DNA of 7,900 bases, taken from contig CADBOH010000057.1 of the NCBI GenBank assembly GCA_902796285.1, positions 1 to 7,900 of the forward strand, in the 5' to 3' direction. The position numbers and the translations under genes were made by a program. Under the pieces are notes generated by a model. It was given only the letters and a program-made list of their open reading frames with translations, was not told the DNA's origin and did not search any database. Positions 1 through 6,437 of the stretch are shown piece by piece (position 1 is the stretch's first letter; each line of letters opens with the position of its first letter). This DNA comes from an uncultured Eubacteriales bacterium (GTDB lineage Bacteria > Bacillota > Clostridia > Christensenellales > UBA1242).

Positions 1-187
1 CCAATGTCGTAGGTTTTGTGTTAACTTTAACTGTGCTAAAAGCGATGACAATTGCAGAAATAGCAAGCACTAACGCAGCAATTATAGAAAAAATAATCAC
101 ATTTTTTCTTTTTTTGTTGCGAATATAAGTATCATTGATTTCTTTGAGCACATCTTCTTCTTTGGCTTCGTTTAATACTTCTTCCAT
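1..187 (-). CDS. Small single-pass membrane protein, C-terminus beyond the window
   Basis: Not recognised. The 62 visible codons give an acidic, probably helical N-terminus (MEEVLNEAKEEDVLKEIND), then a basic cluster (RNKKRK, residues 23-28). A single hydrophobic helix follows at about residues 30-50, then a polar stretch that runs off the left edge. The basic cluster before the helix suggests a cytoplasmic N-terminus and an exported C-terminal part. The ATG is at 187-185. Its ribosome binding site, AGGAG at 198-194 with a 6-nt spacer, lies in the last codons of ftsH. Only three bases separate the ftsH stop from this ATG, so it is very likely co-transcribed and translationally coupled with ftsH. 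The start is well supported. The function, length and any extracytoplasmic domain cannot be told from this fragment. Confidence 0.8.
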   Translation of the reverse strand, partial: MEEVLNEAKEEDVLKEINDTYIRNKKRKNVIIFSIIAALVLAISAIVIAFSTVKVNTKPTTL

Positions 188-190
188 ATG

Positions 191-2491
191 CTACTCCTCT
201 TTTTTGTCTATCTTTTGTTTAGTCTTTGTTGCATCTGTTTTGGCAGTAGTTGTTCTTTTTCTTACTGTTTTTGCTTCCTGAGGCTTTTCGTCATCAGTCT
301 TGTCCTTTTTATTTGTGGTTGCTTTGACTTCTTTTTCAGCCACAACTTCTGCTTTAACTTCTTCAGCCTTTGTTTCATTTGCTTGTTGTGGTAGTTCTTG
401 TTTAGGCTCTTCAACCACATAAGTCCTCTTAATTGCATCAAATTCTTCTTGGGTAATAATACCATTTGCAAGAAGTTTTTCACCTTCTAAGAGTTTTCGT
501 TCAACAAGCATTTTGCGTTCATTTGCTGCGTTTTGTTTTCTTTCAAGTTCTTCTTTTTCTTTTCTCTCTTTATCACGCCTATCCATTTCGGCAACAATTT
601 CTTCTGCTTTTTTGCCAGAAATAAGCAAATCAATTTCTTCTCTATAAATTGTTTCTCGCTCAAGAAGAAGTTTTGACATTTCATTTAATAAGTCAATATT
701 GTCTTGCAATATCTTTTTAGCTCTCTTGTAGTTGTAGTCAAGGATTGCTCTAACTTCATCATCTGCTTCAGCGGCAAGTTTTTCAGAGAAGTCATTTCTC
801 GTTTGATAATCTCTACCAATAAATACTTGTTCATTTGAAGTAAGGCCTAAGAAACCAAGATTCTTGCTCATACCCCAATTATAAACCATATTTTTGGCAA
901 TCTTTGTGGCCTGCATAATATCACTTGAAGCACCAGTTGTTATATCCTTAAATATTAACTCTTCGGCAAGTCTTCCACCCATAGTAACTGCAATTTCATC
1001 CATCAAATAATTGTATGAGCGGTAAGAGTTGTCGTTTTCAGGTCTTTGCATTGTATATCCACCCGCATGTCCTCTTGGTATAATTGAAACTTCTTGTACT
1101 TTATCAGTATTTTCAAGTTTTGTTGCCAAGATTGCGTGCCCAGATTCATGGAATGCTGTAATCTTTCTATCTTTTTCAGTTACAAGTCTGCTCTTCTTTT
1201 GAGGACCCATTGTAACCTTGTTTATACCTTCTGTAATATCAGACATGATAATTTTACTGCGGCCTTCCCTTGCGGCAAGAATTGCTGCTTCATTAAGCAT
1301 ATTTTCAATATCTGCACCAGTAAAACCAACAGTAATTTTTGCAAGTGTTTTAAAATCCACATTTTCATCAAGTGGCTTATTTCTTGCATGAATTCTTAAA
1401 ATACCTTCTCTGCCCTTTACGTCTGGAACATTAACATAAATTTGTCTATCAAATCTGCCTGGTCTCATGAGGGCTGGGTCAAGGACATCCGATCTATTTG
1501 TTGCAGCCAAAACAATGATTCCTTCATTTGGCTCAAAACCATCCATCTCAACGAGCAATTGGTTTAATGTTTGTTCTCTTTCATCATTGCCGCCACCAAG
1601 ACCCGCACCTCTTTGTCTACCAACAGCGTCAATTTCATCGATAAACACAATACATGGTTTATTCTTCTTGGCCTGTTCAAACAAATCTCTTACTCTTGAT
1701 GCACCAACACCAACAAACATCTCAACAAAATCAGATCCACTGATTGAAATAAATGGAACATTTGCCTCACCTGCAACGGCTCTTGCAAGAAGAGTTTTTC
1801 CAGTACCTGGATAACCAACTAAAAGAACACCTTTTGGGATTCTAGCGCCAAGATCTGTAAACTTCTTTGGAGATTTTAAAAACTCTACGATTTCTTTTAA
1901 TTCTTCCTTTTCTTCATCTGTGCCGGCAATATCAGAAAAACGAACTTTACTTGAAGTATAAGCTCTTGCTTTTGACTTGCCAAATCCCATTGCCCCCTTA
2001 TTTGAGTTGCCAATAACTCTAAATATCATAAACACAAGGAATACACCAAATCCAAGGTAAAGAATAGGTATAATGATATCAAGCCAGTTTATACCATCCA
2101 CACCAACATATGTTGTAATTGCCTTAAAGTCAGGGTCAGATGCGTGCGCAACATTGTAATCATTGATTGCTTTTCTTACATCTTTTACTAAATCGTCACC
2201 TATCTCATAGTGAACATAGTAGTCAGAATACTTTGGAAAGCTGTTTTCATATTTTGAGCCTTCAACTAAAAAGTAAATCGTGTTGTTGTGATAATAAACT
2301 TTTGCTAATTTTTCATTTTCACCTTTACTGTTTTTGTGAGTCCCATCAATGAGTTGATTTATCTCAGTCATCTCGCCTTCAATGTATTTGCCCTTGTAAC
2401 CATTATTTGTAAATATAACAACCGCGAGCAAAACAACAAAGACAAGTAAAATCAAATAGGACCATCTAAATTTTGGTTTTTGTTCGTTCAC
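191..2491 (-). CDS. ftsH: FtsH, ATP-dependent membrane zinc metalloprotease
   Basis: Membrane-anchored AAA+ protease that extracts and degrades misassembled membrane proteins and regulatory proteins in the cytoplasm; the family forms hexamers. Helices lie at about residues 10-28 and 136-160, flanking an extracytoplasmic domain (about 30-134). The AAA module has Walker A GYPGTGKT (226-233), pore motif FVG (259-261), Walker B IVFIDE (281-286) and the second region of homology with both arginines of RPGR (343 and 346). The protease domain has the zinc motif HESGH (448-452) and the probable third ligand Asp524 in TTGASSD. At 766 residues it is longer than the usual 600-650 or so. The extra sequence is C-terminal: a charged coil (about 630-665), a SHOCT-like segment (about 662-690, LLANGIITQEEF) and a Lys/Glu/Thr-rich tail. 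The start is GTG at 2491, supported by AGGAGG five bases upstream. All catalytic residues are present. Confidence 0.98.
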   Translation of the reverse strand: MNEQKPKFRWSYLILLVFVVLLAVVIFTNNGYKGKYIEGEMTEINQLIDGTHKNSKGENEKLAKVYYHNNTIYFLVEGSKYENSFPKYSDYYVHYEIGDDLVKDVRKAINDYNVAHASDPDFKAITTYVGVDGINWLDIIIPILYLGFGVFLVFMIFRVIGNSNKGAMGFGKSKARAYTSSKVRFSDIAGTDEEKEELKEIVEFLKSPKKFTDLGARIPKGVLLVGYPGTGKTLLARAVAGEANVPFISISGSDFVEMFVGVGASRVRDLFEQAKKNKPCIVFIDEIDAVGRQRGAGLGGGNDEREQTLNQLLVEMDGFEPNEGIIVLAATNRSDVLDPALMRPGRFDRQIYVNVPDVKGREGILRIHARNKPLDENVDFKTLAKITVGFTGADIENMLNEAAILAAREGRSKIIMSDITEGINKVTMGPQKKSRLVTEKDRKITAFHESGHAILATKLENTDKVQEVSIIPRGHAGGYTMQRPENDNSYRSYNYLMDEIAVTMGGRLAEELIFKDITTGASSDIMQATKIAKNMVYNWGMSKNLGFLGLTSNEQVFIGRDYQTRNDFSEKLAAEADDEVRAILDYNYKRAKKILQDNIDLLNEMSKLLLERETIYREEIDLLISGKKAEEIVAEMDRRDKERKEKEELERKQNAANERKMLVERKLLEGEKLLANGIITQEEFDAIKRTYVVEEPKQELPQQANETKAEEVKAEVVAEKEVKATTNKKDKTDDEKPQEAKTVRKRTTTAKTDATKTKQKIDKKEE

Positions 2492-2496
2492 TTATT

Positions 2497-2502
2497 CCTC
2501 CT
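2497..2502 (-). promoter_or_regulatory. Consensus Shine-Dalgarno AGGAGG fixing the GTG start of ftsH
   Basis: AGGAGG reads 2502-2497 on the minus strand, followed by AATAA and GTG at 2491-2489. It is the only strong ribosome binding site in the leader. It supports the GTG codon as the true start rather than an internal ATG. Confidence 0.85.
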
Positions 2503-2521
2503 AAAAAAATCTTTTCAAGAT

Positions 2522-2550
2522 ATTGTATCACAAAATTAAATTTATGACAA
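2522..2550 (-). promoter_or_regulatory. Sigma-A promoter of ftsH with extended -10
   Basis: On the minus strand, TTGTCA (2550-2545) is followed by a 17-bp spacer and TACAAT (2527-2522). TG sits one base before the -10, giving TGATACAAT. Each box differs from consensus by one base, and the spacing is optimal. The predicted transcript start, near 2515, gives a leader of about 24 nt that contains the AGGAGG site. This makes ftsH independently transcribed even though the ger genes lie just upstream in the same direction. Confidence 0.8.
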
Positions 2551-2574
2551 CTGATTGAAAAGGCTTTTTAACGC

Positions 2575-2600
2575 AAAAATTGAAATTTGGCAACAATTTC
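2575..2600 (-). terminator. Weak hairpin plus T-run after the GerC-type gene
   Basis: Reading the minus strand just after the gerC-type stop, GAAATT (2600-2595) can pair with AATTTC (2587-2582) across a 7-nt loop. AA and five T residues (2579-2575) follow. The stem is only six pairs with one G-C pair, so termination is probably inefficient at best. It is listed because it is the only candidate between the ger operon and the ftsH promoter. Confidence 0.2.
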
Positions 2601-2606
2601 GACAAT

Positions 2607-3857
2607 TTAATCAGGTTCGACGCTAACTATCAACTTAAACGTTACATGCCTTAAAAAGTTTTCAGCTCCACCGTTTGCATGAATAAAGTTTAAGTACTCA
2701 CCCCTATTATTTGTAAAAAATTCCCTATTGATTTCAAGGACATCAGCATTGTTTTTCTTTAACATATCAATGGCCTTTGAAAAATTGCCTTTAATTTGGT
2801 TGTTAAGTTTATTTTCAATTTCCTTGTTGATATCACTTAATTCTGTATTAAATTTAACATCCTCTTTTGCCCCTTCAACCTCTACCAAATTTATACCTAA
2901 ATTAACTTTTGCAACAAACACTGGATAACCATTTTCAAATTTTGATGTTTTTATAACTTGTTTATCAAGCACCTTGTAGTCCAAATTGAGTATTTGTCCA
3001 TTTTTTTCAACATCTTTTATCCTTATAATTTGATTAAGCGACTTTGTGTTTAAAAGATTTACAGCATTAAGCATATCAACATCAAGTATCTCCGCCATTT
3101 TGCCATCTTTTAATAAAATAGACTTGCCACAATTGATTAAACTTTCCTTCTTTTTGCCACTCTGTTGTCCACCACCTTCTTGCGACATATCAGAGCCTCT
3201 ATCTTCTGACATAGACGCTTTTTCAACAGACGCAAAAACGTTTGAAGAGCCTTCTTCCTCAACACACAAATATCCTATTATTGATGATTTTACATCGCTA
3301 TAATACCCTTCATAAAAAGCTTCAAGAGATGTGTCTGTTACATATAAATTTTCCGCATTGAAGCCAACGATTTGTTCAAGCTTTAATCCAGTGTTACTTT
3401 TTGATATTTGTGACAGGCTTAAAAGTTCTTTGGCTGTTTTATTTGTGGCGACAAAAACTGTGTTTTCTGGTAAGGAGGCAACACGACTTAAATAATCAAG
3501 ATGCTGTGTAACATCTTCTTGAAGCAATTCTTCATTTACAATAGTTGTTTTAGCATGAAAAAGGCCAACCTTTCTTCCCATTGCAATTTGTGCTCGATAA
3601 ACTGCTTGCGCAACTGACTCTCCCTTGCCTGAAATAATGGATTTTTGTTCCTCAAAACTTTGGTTAATAGTTGGGATAAAAGTTAAAAGTGAGATTTCAT
3701 ATTCATCACCAAGTTTGTCAATTCCAACTGCCGTAACAACCCCTCTATTTCTGCTTTCACCTGGTGAGTATATTGCAAGTGGGGCATAAAAAATCAAAAT
3801 AATGATAAAAATGAAAAACATTGGGTTTTTATATATTTTTTTTAATTTTCCCTTCAC
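2607..3857 (-). CDS. gerC: Ger(x)C-family spore germination protein, C subunit, lacking a lipobox
   Basis: Third subunit of a GerA-type germinant receptor, expected on the outer face of the spore inner membrane. After a hydrophobic segment (about residues 13-30) comes the family block RGVVTAVGIDKLGDEYEISL (38-57 approximately) at the normal distance. Next are the conserved ISGKGESVAQAVYRAQ region (75-90), the GRKVGLFHAKTTIVNEE region (94-110) and a C-terminal domain with NNADVLEI (369-376). A hydrophilic low-complexity linker (about 215-238, Ser/Gly/Gln/Lys rich) separates the halves. There is no cysteine before residue 198, although family members normally carry a lipobox cysteine where Ile29 aligns here. 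The protein is therefore probably held by its uncleaved N-terminal helix. The start is GTG at 3857 with GGAGG six bases upstream, and GTGA overlaps the gerB-type stop by four bases. The symbol is a family name only; the germinant is unknown. Confidence 0.92.
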   Translation of the reverse strand: MKGKLKKIYKNPMFFIFIIILIFYAPLAIYSPGESRNRGVVTAVGIDKLGDEYEISLLTFIPTINQSFEEQKSIISGKGESVAQAVYRAQIAMGRKVGLFHAKTTIVNEELLQEDVTQHLDYLSRVASLPENTVFVATNKTAKELLSLSQISKSNTGLKLEQIVGFNAENLYVTDTSLEAFYEGYYSDVKSSIIGYLCVEEEGSSNVFASVEKASMSEDRGSDMSQEGGGQQSGKKKESLINCGKSILLKDGKMAEILDVDMLNAVNLLNTKSLNQIIRIKDVEKNGQILNLDYKVLDKQVIKTSKFENGYPVFVAKVNLGINLVEVEGAKEDVKFNTELSDINKEIENKLNNQIKGNFSKAIDMLKKNNADVLEINREFFTNNRGEYLNFIHANGGAENFLRHVTFKLIVSVEPD

Positions 3858-4963
3858 TTTTCACCTCCATCCACCAATTTTTCATACTTTTTTCTTGAAA
3901 AATATGCAATTAAGGCTATTGTAAGGCAAATTATTGGAAAAACATAATTGATAAAAATTCCAACATACGAAAGCCAAGAGGAAAACAATGACACAATTCT
4001 TTCATATTTTTGAATTAAAATAAAGTAACATAAAAGTGATGAAATATCAAAAATTGCAACTATAAAAGGCTTTGATAAAAGTGGAAATACATTTTCAACA
4101 CAATCACAAAATGCAAAACAAAATATTTCAACCTCAAATAATGCAATAAACATTATTGTTAACATTGAAATTATATCAAGCCGCCCTATCGCATTAAATC
4201 TAACCGAGAAGACTAATATGTCGGATAGTGCGTCATTGTGCATAAATGAGGTAACCTCATATTTGGCATAATACAAAACAAACAATGACAAAATCAACAC
4301 CATTGCTGATAGCGAAAACTTATATAATTTTTTCTCCTCACCTTTTTTTATTTTTATCTTGTCAATTATCAAATATAAAACCAAAAAATCTCCAAATGAA
4401 AATGTGTATTTATATATCGATGAAAAAAAGACTTTTGCAGGGGTTGTAAAAAGGACAGGCATATTTAATGTTGTAAAAAGTGAAAATCCAAGGCATGTAA
4501 CAAACCCTATTATAACAAGTAGCAAAAAAAATTCTGCTGTTCTTGAAATCGTTTTTATTCCTTTAACTGCAGCATGGCTCACAACAGGTATAATAGACAT
4601 GATTGCTATTGCAAGAAAATCTTCTTGGTAAACTTGTTGTTTAAGATAAACATACACCACGTCAACAATAATAAGAGTTTTAAACAAGAAATAAACTCCA
4701 AAAATCATGTAAAACAGTATGGTAACAGGCTTTGTAATTTTTTTTGATAAAATATCAAATAGTTTTTCTTCTGGAAACTCTTTTTTTAACTTCAACAAAA
4801 TTGGCAACATTGCAAAATCGAGTGCAAAAAGCAAAATCATCACAAAAATCGAATCGCTTTTGTTGTCTTTAAACATATATGAAGGCAAAAGTAAAAACTT
4901 ATTTGCAAGTATACACAAAAATGCGATAATCCCCGCTTGACGAGCCGAAATATACTTAGTCAT
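3854..4963 (-). CDS. gerB: GerB-family spore germination permease-like subunit
   Basis: Integral-membrane B subunit of a germinant receptor, related to the amino acid-polyamine-organocation transporter superfamily and thought to bind the germinant. The 369 residues match the usual family size. About ten hydrophobic helices can be drawn, at roughly residues 9-30, 38-57, 80-104, 115-133, 141-165, 183-201, 217-236, 262-288, 299-320 and 331-354. The opening ISARQAGIIAFLC and the LLLPS end of helix 1 are typical of the family, as is the RLDII segment at 261-265. The C-terminus is short and charged. ATG at 4963 is preceded by AAGGAGAG with good spacing. The gene overlaps the end of the gerA-type gene by eight bases and the start of the gerC-type gene by four, the usual receptor-operon arrangement. 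The substrate cannot be predicted from sequence alone. Confidence 0.92.
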   Translation of the reverse strand: MTKYISARQAGIIAFLCILANKFLLLPSYMFKDNKSDSIFVMILLFALDFAMLPILLKLKKEFPEEKLFDILSKKITKPVTILFYMIFGVYFLFKTLIIVDVVYVYLKQQVYQEDFLAIAIMSIIPVVSHAAVKGIKTISRTAEFFLLLVIIGFVTCLGFSLFTTLNMPVLFTTPAKVFFSSIYKYTFSFGDFLVLYLIIDKIKIKKGEEKKLYKFSLSAMVLILSLFVLYYAKYEVTSFMHNDALSDILVFSVRFNAIGRLDIISMLTIMFIALFEVEIFCFAFCDCVENVFPLLSKPFIVAIFDISSLLCYFILIQKYERIVSLFSSWLSYVGIFINYVFPIICLTIALIAYFSRKKYEKLVDGGEK

Positions 4964-6386
4964 GATTTCTCTCCTTTATTTTAGGAGAAAAACTCTCCGG
5001 CCGCTCATTCATTTCAGTGACGGACGAAGTTAGAAGCCCATCTTTTAAATCTTTTTCAATCCTTGGGCTATATGGTGCAAGATATGGAGTTTCATAACTA
5101 TCTAAGGTATTCATATAGTTGATAAAATAAACCATACCACCAACAATGCCGGCAAGTCCAAGCGAACCACCTATAACGAGAAATATTATTTGAAGAAGGG
5201 TTATCTGTGAGGCTTGTTCTGGTATAGTGTAAAGTGCAATTTTTGAAAGTGCAACAATAATTACCCCTGGAGGTGAAATTAAACCTGCCTTTACCCCAGT
5301 ATCTCCAAGAATAAGCGCCCCTACAACCGATGTGGCAAGACCTAGATAGCTTGGCAGTCTTAAACTGACCTCATATAAGATTTGAAAAAGCAAAAAGATA
5401 AATAAAATCTCTAAAAATGGAGTGAAAGGCAATCCTTGGGTTGTATCTGCAATGGTTATCAAAAAATTTAGCGGCAAAATATTATAGTGAAAAATTTGAA
5501 GTGACAAATAAAATCCAGGTGCAATAACCGCCACAAATAAACCAAGCAATCTTATAAGTCTTATAAAACTTGAATAATGATGATTTGTGTAATAGTCATT
5601 GCTGTTTTGCATATCTTCAATTATCACAAATGGAACGGTAAGCACAATTGGTGAATTATCAACCAAAATCGCCACCTTACCTTCAAGCATTTTTGAAACA
5701 ACAATATCTGGCTTTTCTGCGTTTCCAATTTGCTTGAACATCGAGTCAGGATGCTCCTCTAAAAAAGACAAAACATAGTATGAGTCAATAATTCCGTCTG
5801 TCTTTATCTTGCTTAAATTTTTTAAAACACGCTCCACAATTTTTTTATTTGCTATATTTTTTAGATATGAAACAATAACTTTTGTGTTTGATTCTTCGCC
5901 TATTTTTAATGTTTTCATAACAAGATTAGGAGTTTTCAATCTTCTTCTTATCAATGTAACATTTGTTTGAATATCCTCAACAAACCCCTCTCTTGGCCCT
6001 TGTAATACCGGCGAAGTTGGAGGCTCTGATGGTACCCTTTCTGGAAAACTTAATATATCAACAGCAATAACTTTGCTTGAAAAATTTGTAAACAAAATTA
6101 CTTTGCCGTCGAGCAATTCATCAATTGCTTGATCTTCATCAATCACTTTAACATCTGCACACTTAATTATTTTATTTTGAATATTTTCTATGCTAAATTT
6201 TCCTTCAAAAAGTTGAAACGGGCTATAAATTGATTCCGATAAAAGAGTGTTGTCTATAATTGATTTAAGATATACAAAAGCAATCTTTTGATTATTTCTA
6301 TCAAAAAACCTATAAGCAAAATCACTGCTTTCATTTAAAGTAAGCTTAATCTCATCGACCTTTTTTTCTACATTAAAATAAGACAT
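4956..6386 (-). CDS. gerA: GerA-family spore germination protein, A subunit
   Basis: Large A subunit of a nutrient-germinant receptor in the spore inner membrane. A hydrophilic N-terminal domain (about residues 1-270) contains the hallmark GPREGFVEDIQTN..LIRRR (130-149) and a second cytoplasmic lobe. A membrane domain of about five helices follows (274-296, 303-314, 322-341, 352-388, 395-422), with SVVGALILGDTGVKAGLISP in the family position. The conserved YLAPYSPR (435-442) precedes a cytoplasmic tail. I place the start at ATG 6386 (476 residues, MSYFNVEKKVDEI). It has AAGGA six bases upstream and the protein begins as family members do. A GTG in the same frame at 6434 would add 16 residues (IKIKILRHTNKKGRG), but it has no ribosome binding site and lies inside the promoter. 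This is the first gene of the overlapping A-B-C operon, and no damage is seen. Confidence 0.95.
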   Translation of the reverse strand: MSYFNVEKKVDEIKLTLNESSDFAYRFFDRNNQKIAFVYLKSIIDNTLLSESIYSPFQLFEGKFSIENIQNKIIKCADVKVIDEDQAIDELLDGKVILFTNFSSKVIAVDILSFPERVPSEPPTSPVLQGPREGFVEDIQTNVTLIRRRLKTPNLVMKTLKIGEESNTKVIVSYLKNIANKKIVERVLKNLSKIKTDGIIDSYYVLSFLEEHPDSMFKQIGNAEKPDIVVSKMLEGKVAILVDNSPIVLTVPFVIIEDMQNSNDYYTNHHYSSFIRLIRLLGLFVAVIAPGFYLSLQIFHYNILPLNFLITIADTTQGLPFTPFLEILFIFLLFQILYEVSLRLPSYLGLATSVVGALILGDTGVKAGLISPPGVIIVALSKIALYTIPEQASQITLLQIIFLVIGGSLGLAGIVGGMVYFINYMNTLDSYETPYLAPYSPRIEKDLKDGLLTSSVTEMNERPESFSPKIKERNHD

Positions 6387-6415
6387 ACCTCTTCCTTTTT
6401 TGTTAGTATGTCTTA
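6379..6415 (-). repeat. Perfect 10-bp inverted repeat enclosing the gerA start codon
   Basis: TAAGACATAC (6415-6406 on the minus strand) and GTATGTCTTA (6388-6379) are exact reverse complements separated by 17 nt. In RNA they form a 10-pair stem with three G-C pairs. The 3' arm contains the gerA ATG and the 17-nt loop contains its ribosome binding site. The 5' arm shares CATAC with the putative sigma-G -10 element. It could act as an RNA hairpin in read-through transcripts or as a protein-binding site in DNA. Confidence 0.7.
6393..6397 (-). promoter_or_regulatory. Ribosome binding site that decides the gerA start
   Basis: AAGGA reads 6397-6393 on the minus strand, six bases before ATG 6386-6384. 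It lies in the 17-nt loop of the inverted repeat, not in its stem. No comparable site precedes the GTG at 6434. Confidence 0.7.
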
Positions 6416-6433
6416 ATATTTTTATTTTAATCA
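6404..6433 (-). promoter_or_regulatory. Putative sigma-G (forespore) promoter of the gerABC-type operon
   Basis: On the minus strand, TGATTA (6433-6428) is followed by exactly 17 bp and CATACTA (6410-6404). The sigma-G consensus in Bacillus subtilis is close to TGAATA, 17-18 bp, CATnnTA, and germinant-receptor operons are known sigma-G targets. The expected transcript start, near 6397, is at the A-run of the ribosome binding site, leaving a leader of about 10-12 nt. The -35 element begins just past the stop codon of the upstream gene. The call rests on consensus, spacing and position; the AT-richness of the region raises the chance of a fortuitous match. Confidence 0.6.
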
Positions 6434-6437
6434 CTAG

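Noticed and set aside
188..394. Plus-strand open frame encoding a very hydrophobic, Phe/Cys-rich peptide
   Set aside because: It is antisense to the Lys/Glu-rich tail of FtsH. Lys and Glu codons read backwards give Phe, Leu and Ser, which explains the apparent membrane protein. No ribosome binding site or promoter was seen.
1467..1814. Plus-strand open frame of 115 codons
   Set aside because: It lies wholly antisense to the conserved AAA module of ftsH, whose Walker and SRH motifs explain the sequence. Its own translation has no recognisable features.
2492..2606. Possible small RNA or riboswitch in the gap before ftsH
   Set aside because: After placing the promoter, the leader is only about 24 nt and consists mainly of the ribosome binding site. 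There is no room for a structured regulator.
3138..3216. Low-complexity stretch in the gerC-type gene as a possible insertion or repeat
   Set aside because: The Ser/Gly/Gln/Lys-rich linker keeps the frame, shows no repeated unit or target duplication, and sits between the two halves of the protein where a flexible linker is expected.
4359..4631. Plus-strand open frame of 90 codons within the gerB-type gene
   Set aside because: It is antisense to the well-supported multi-helix GerB protein, with no start signal and no recognisable features.
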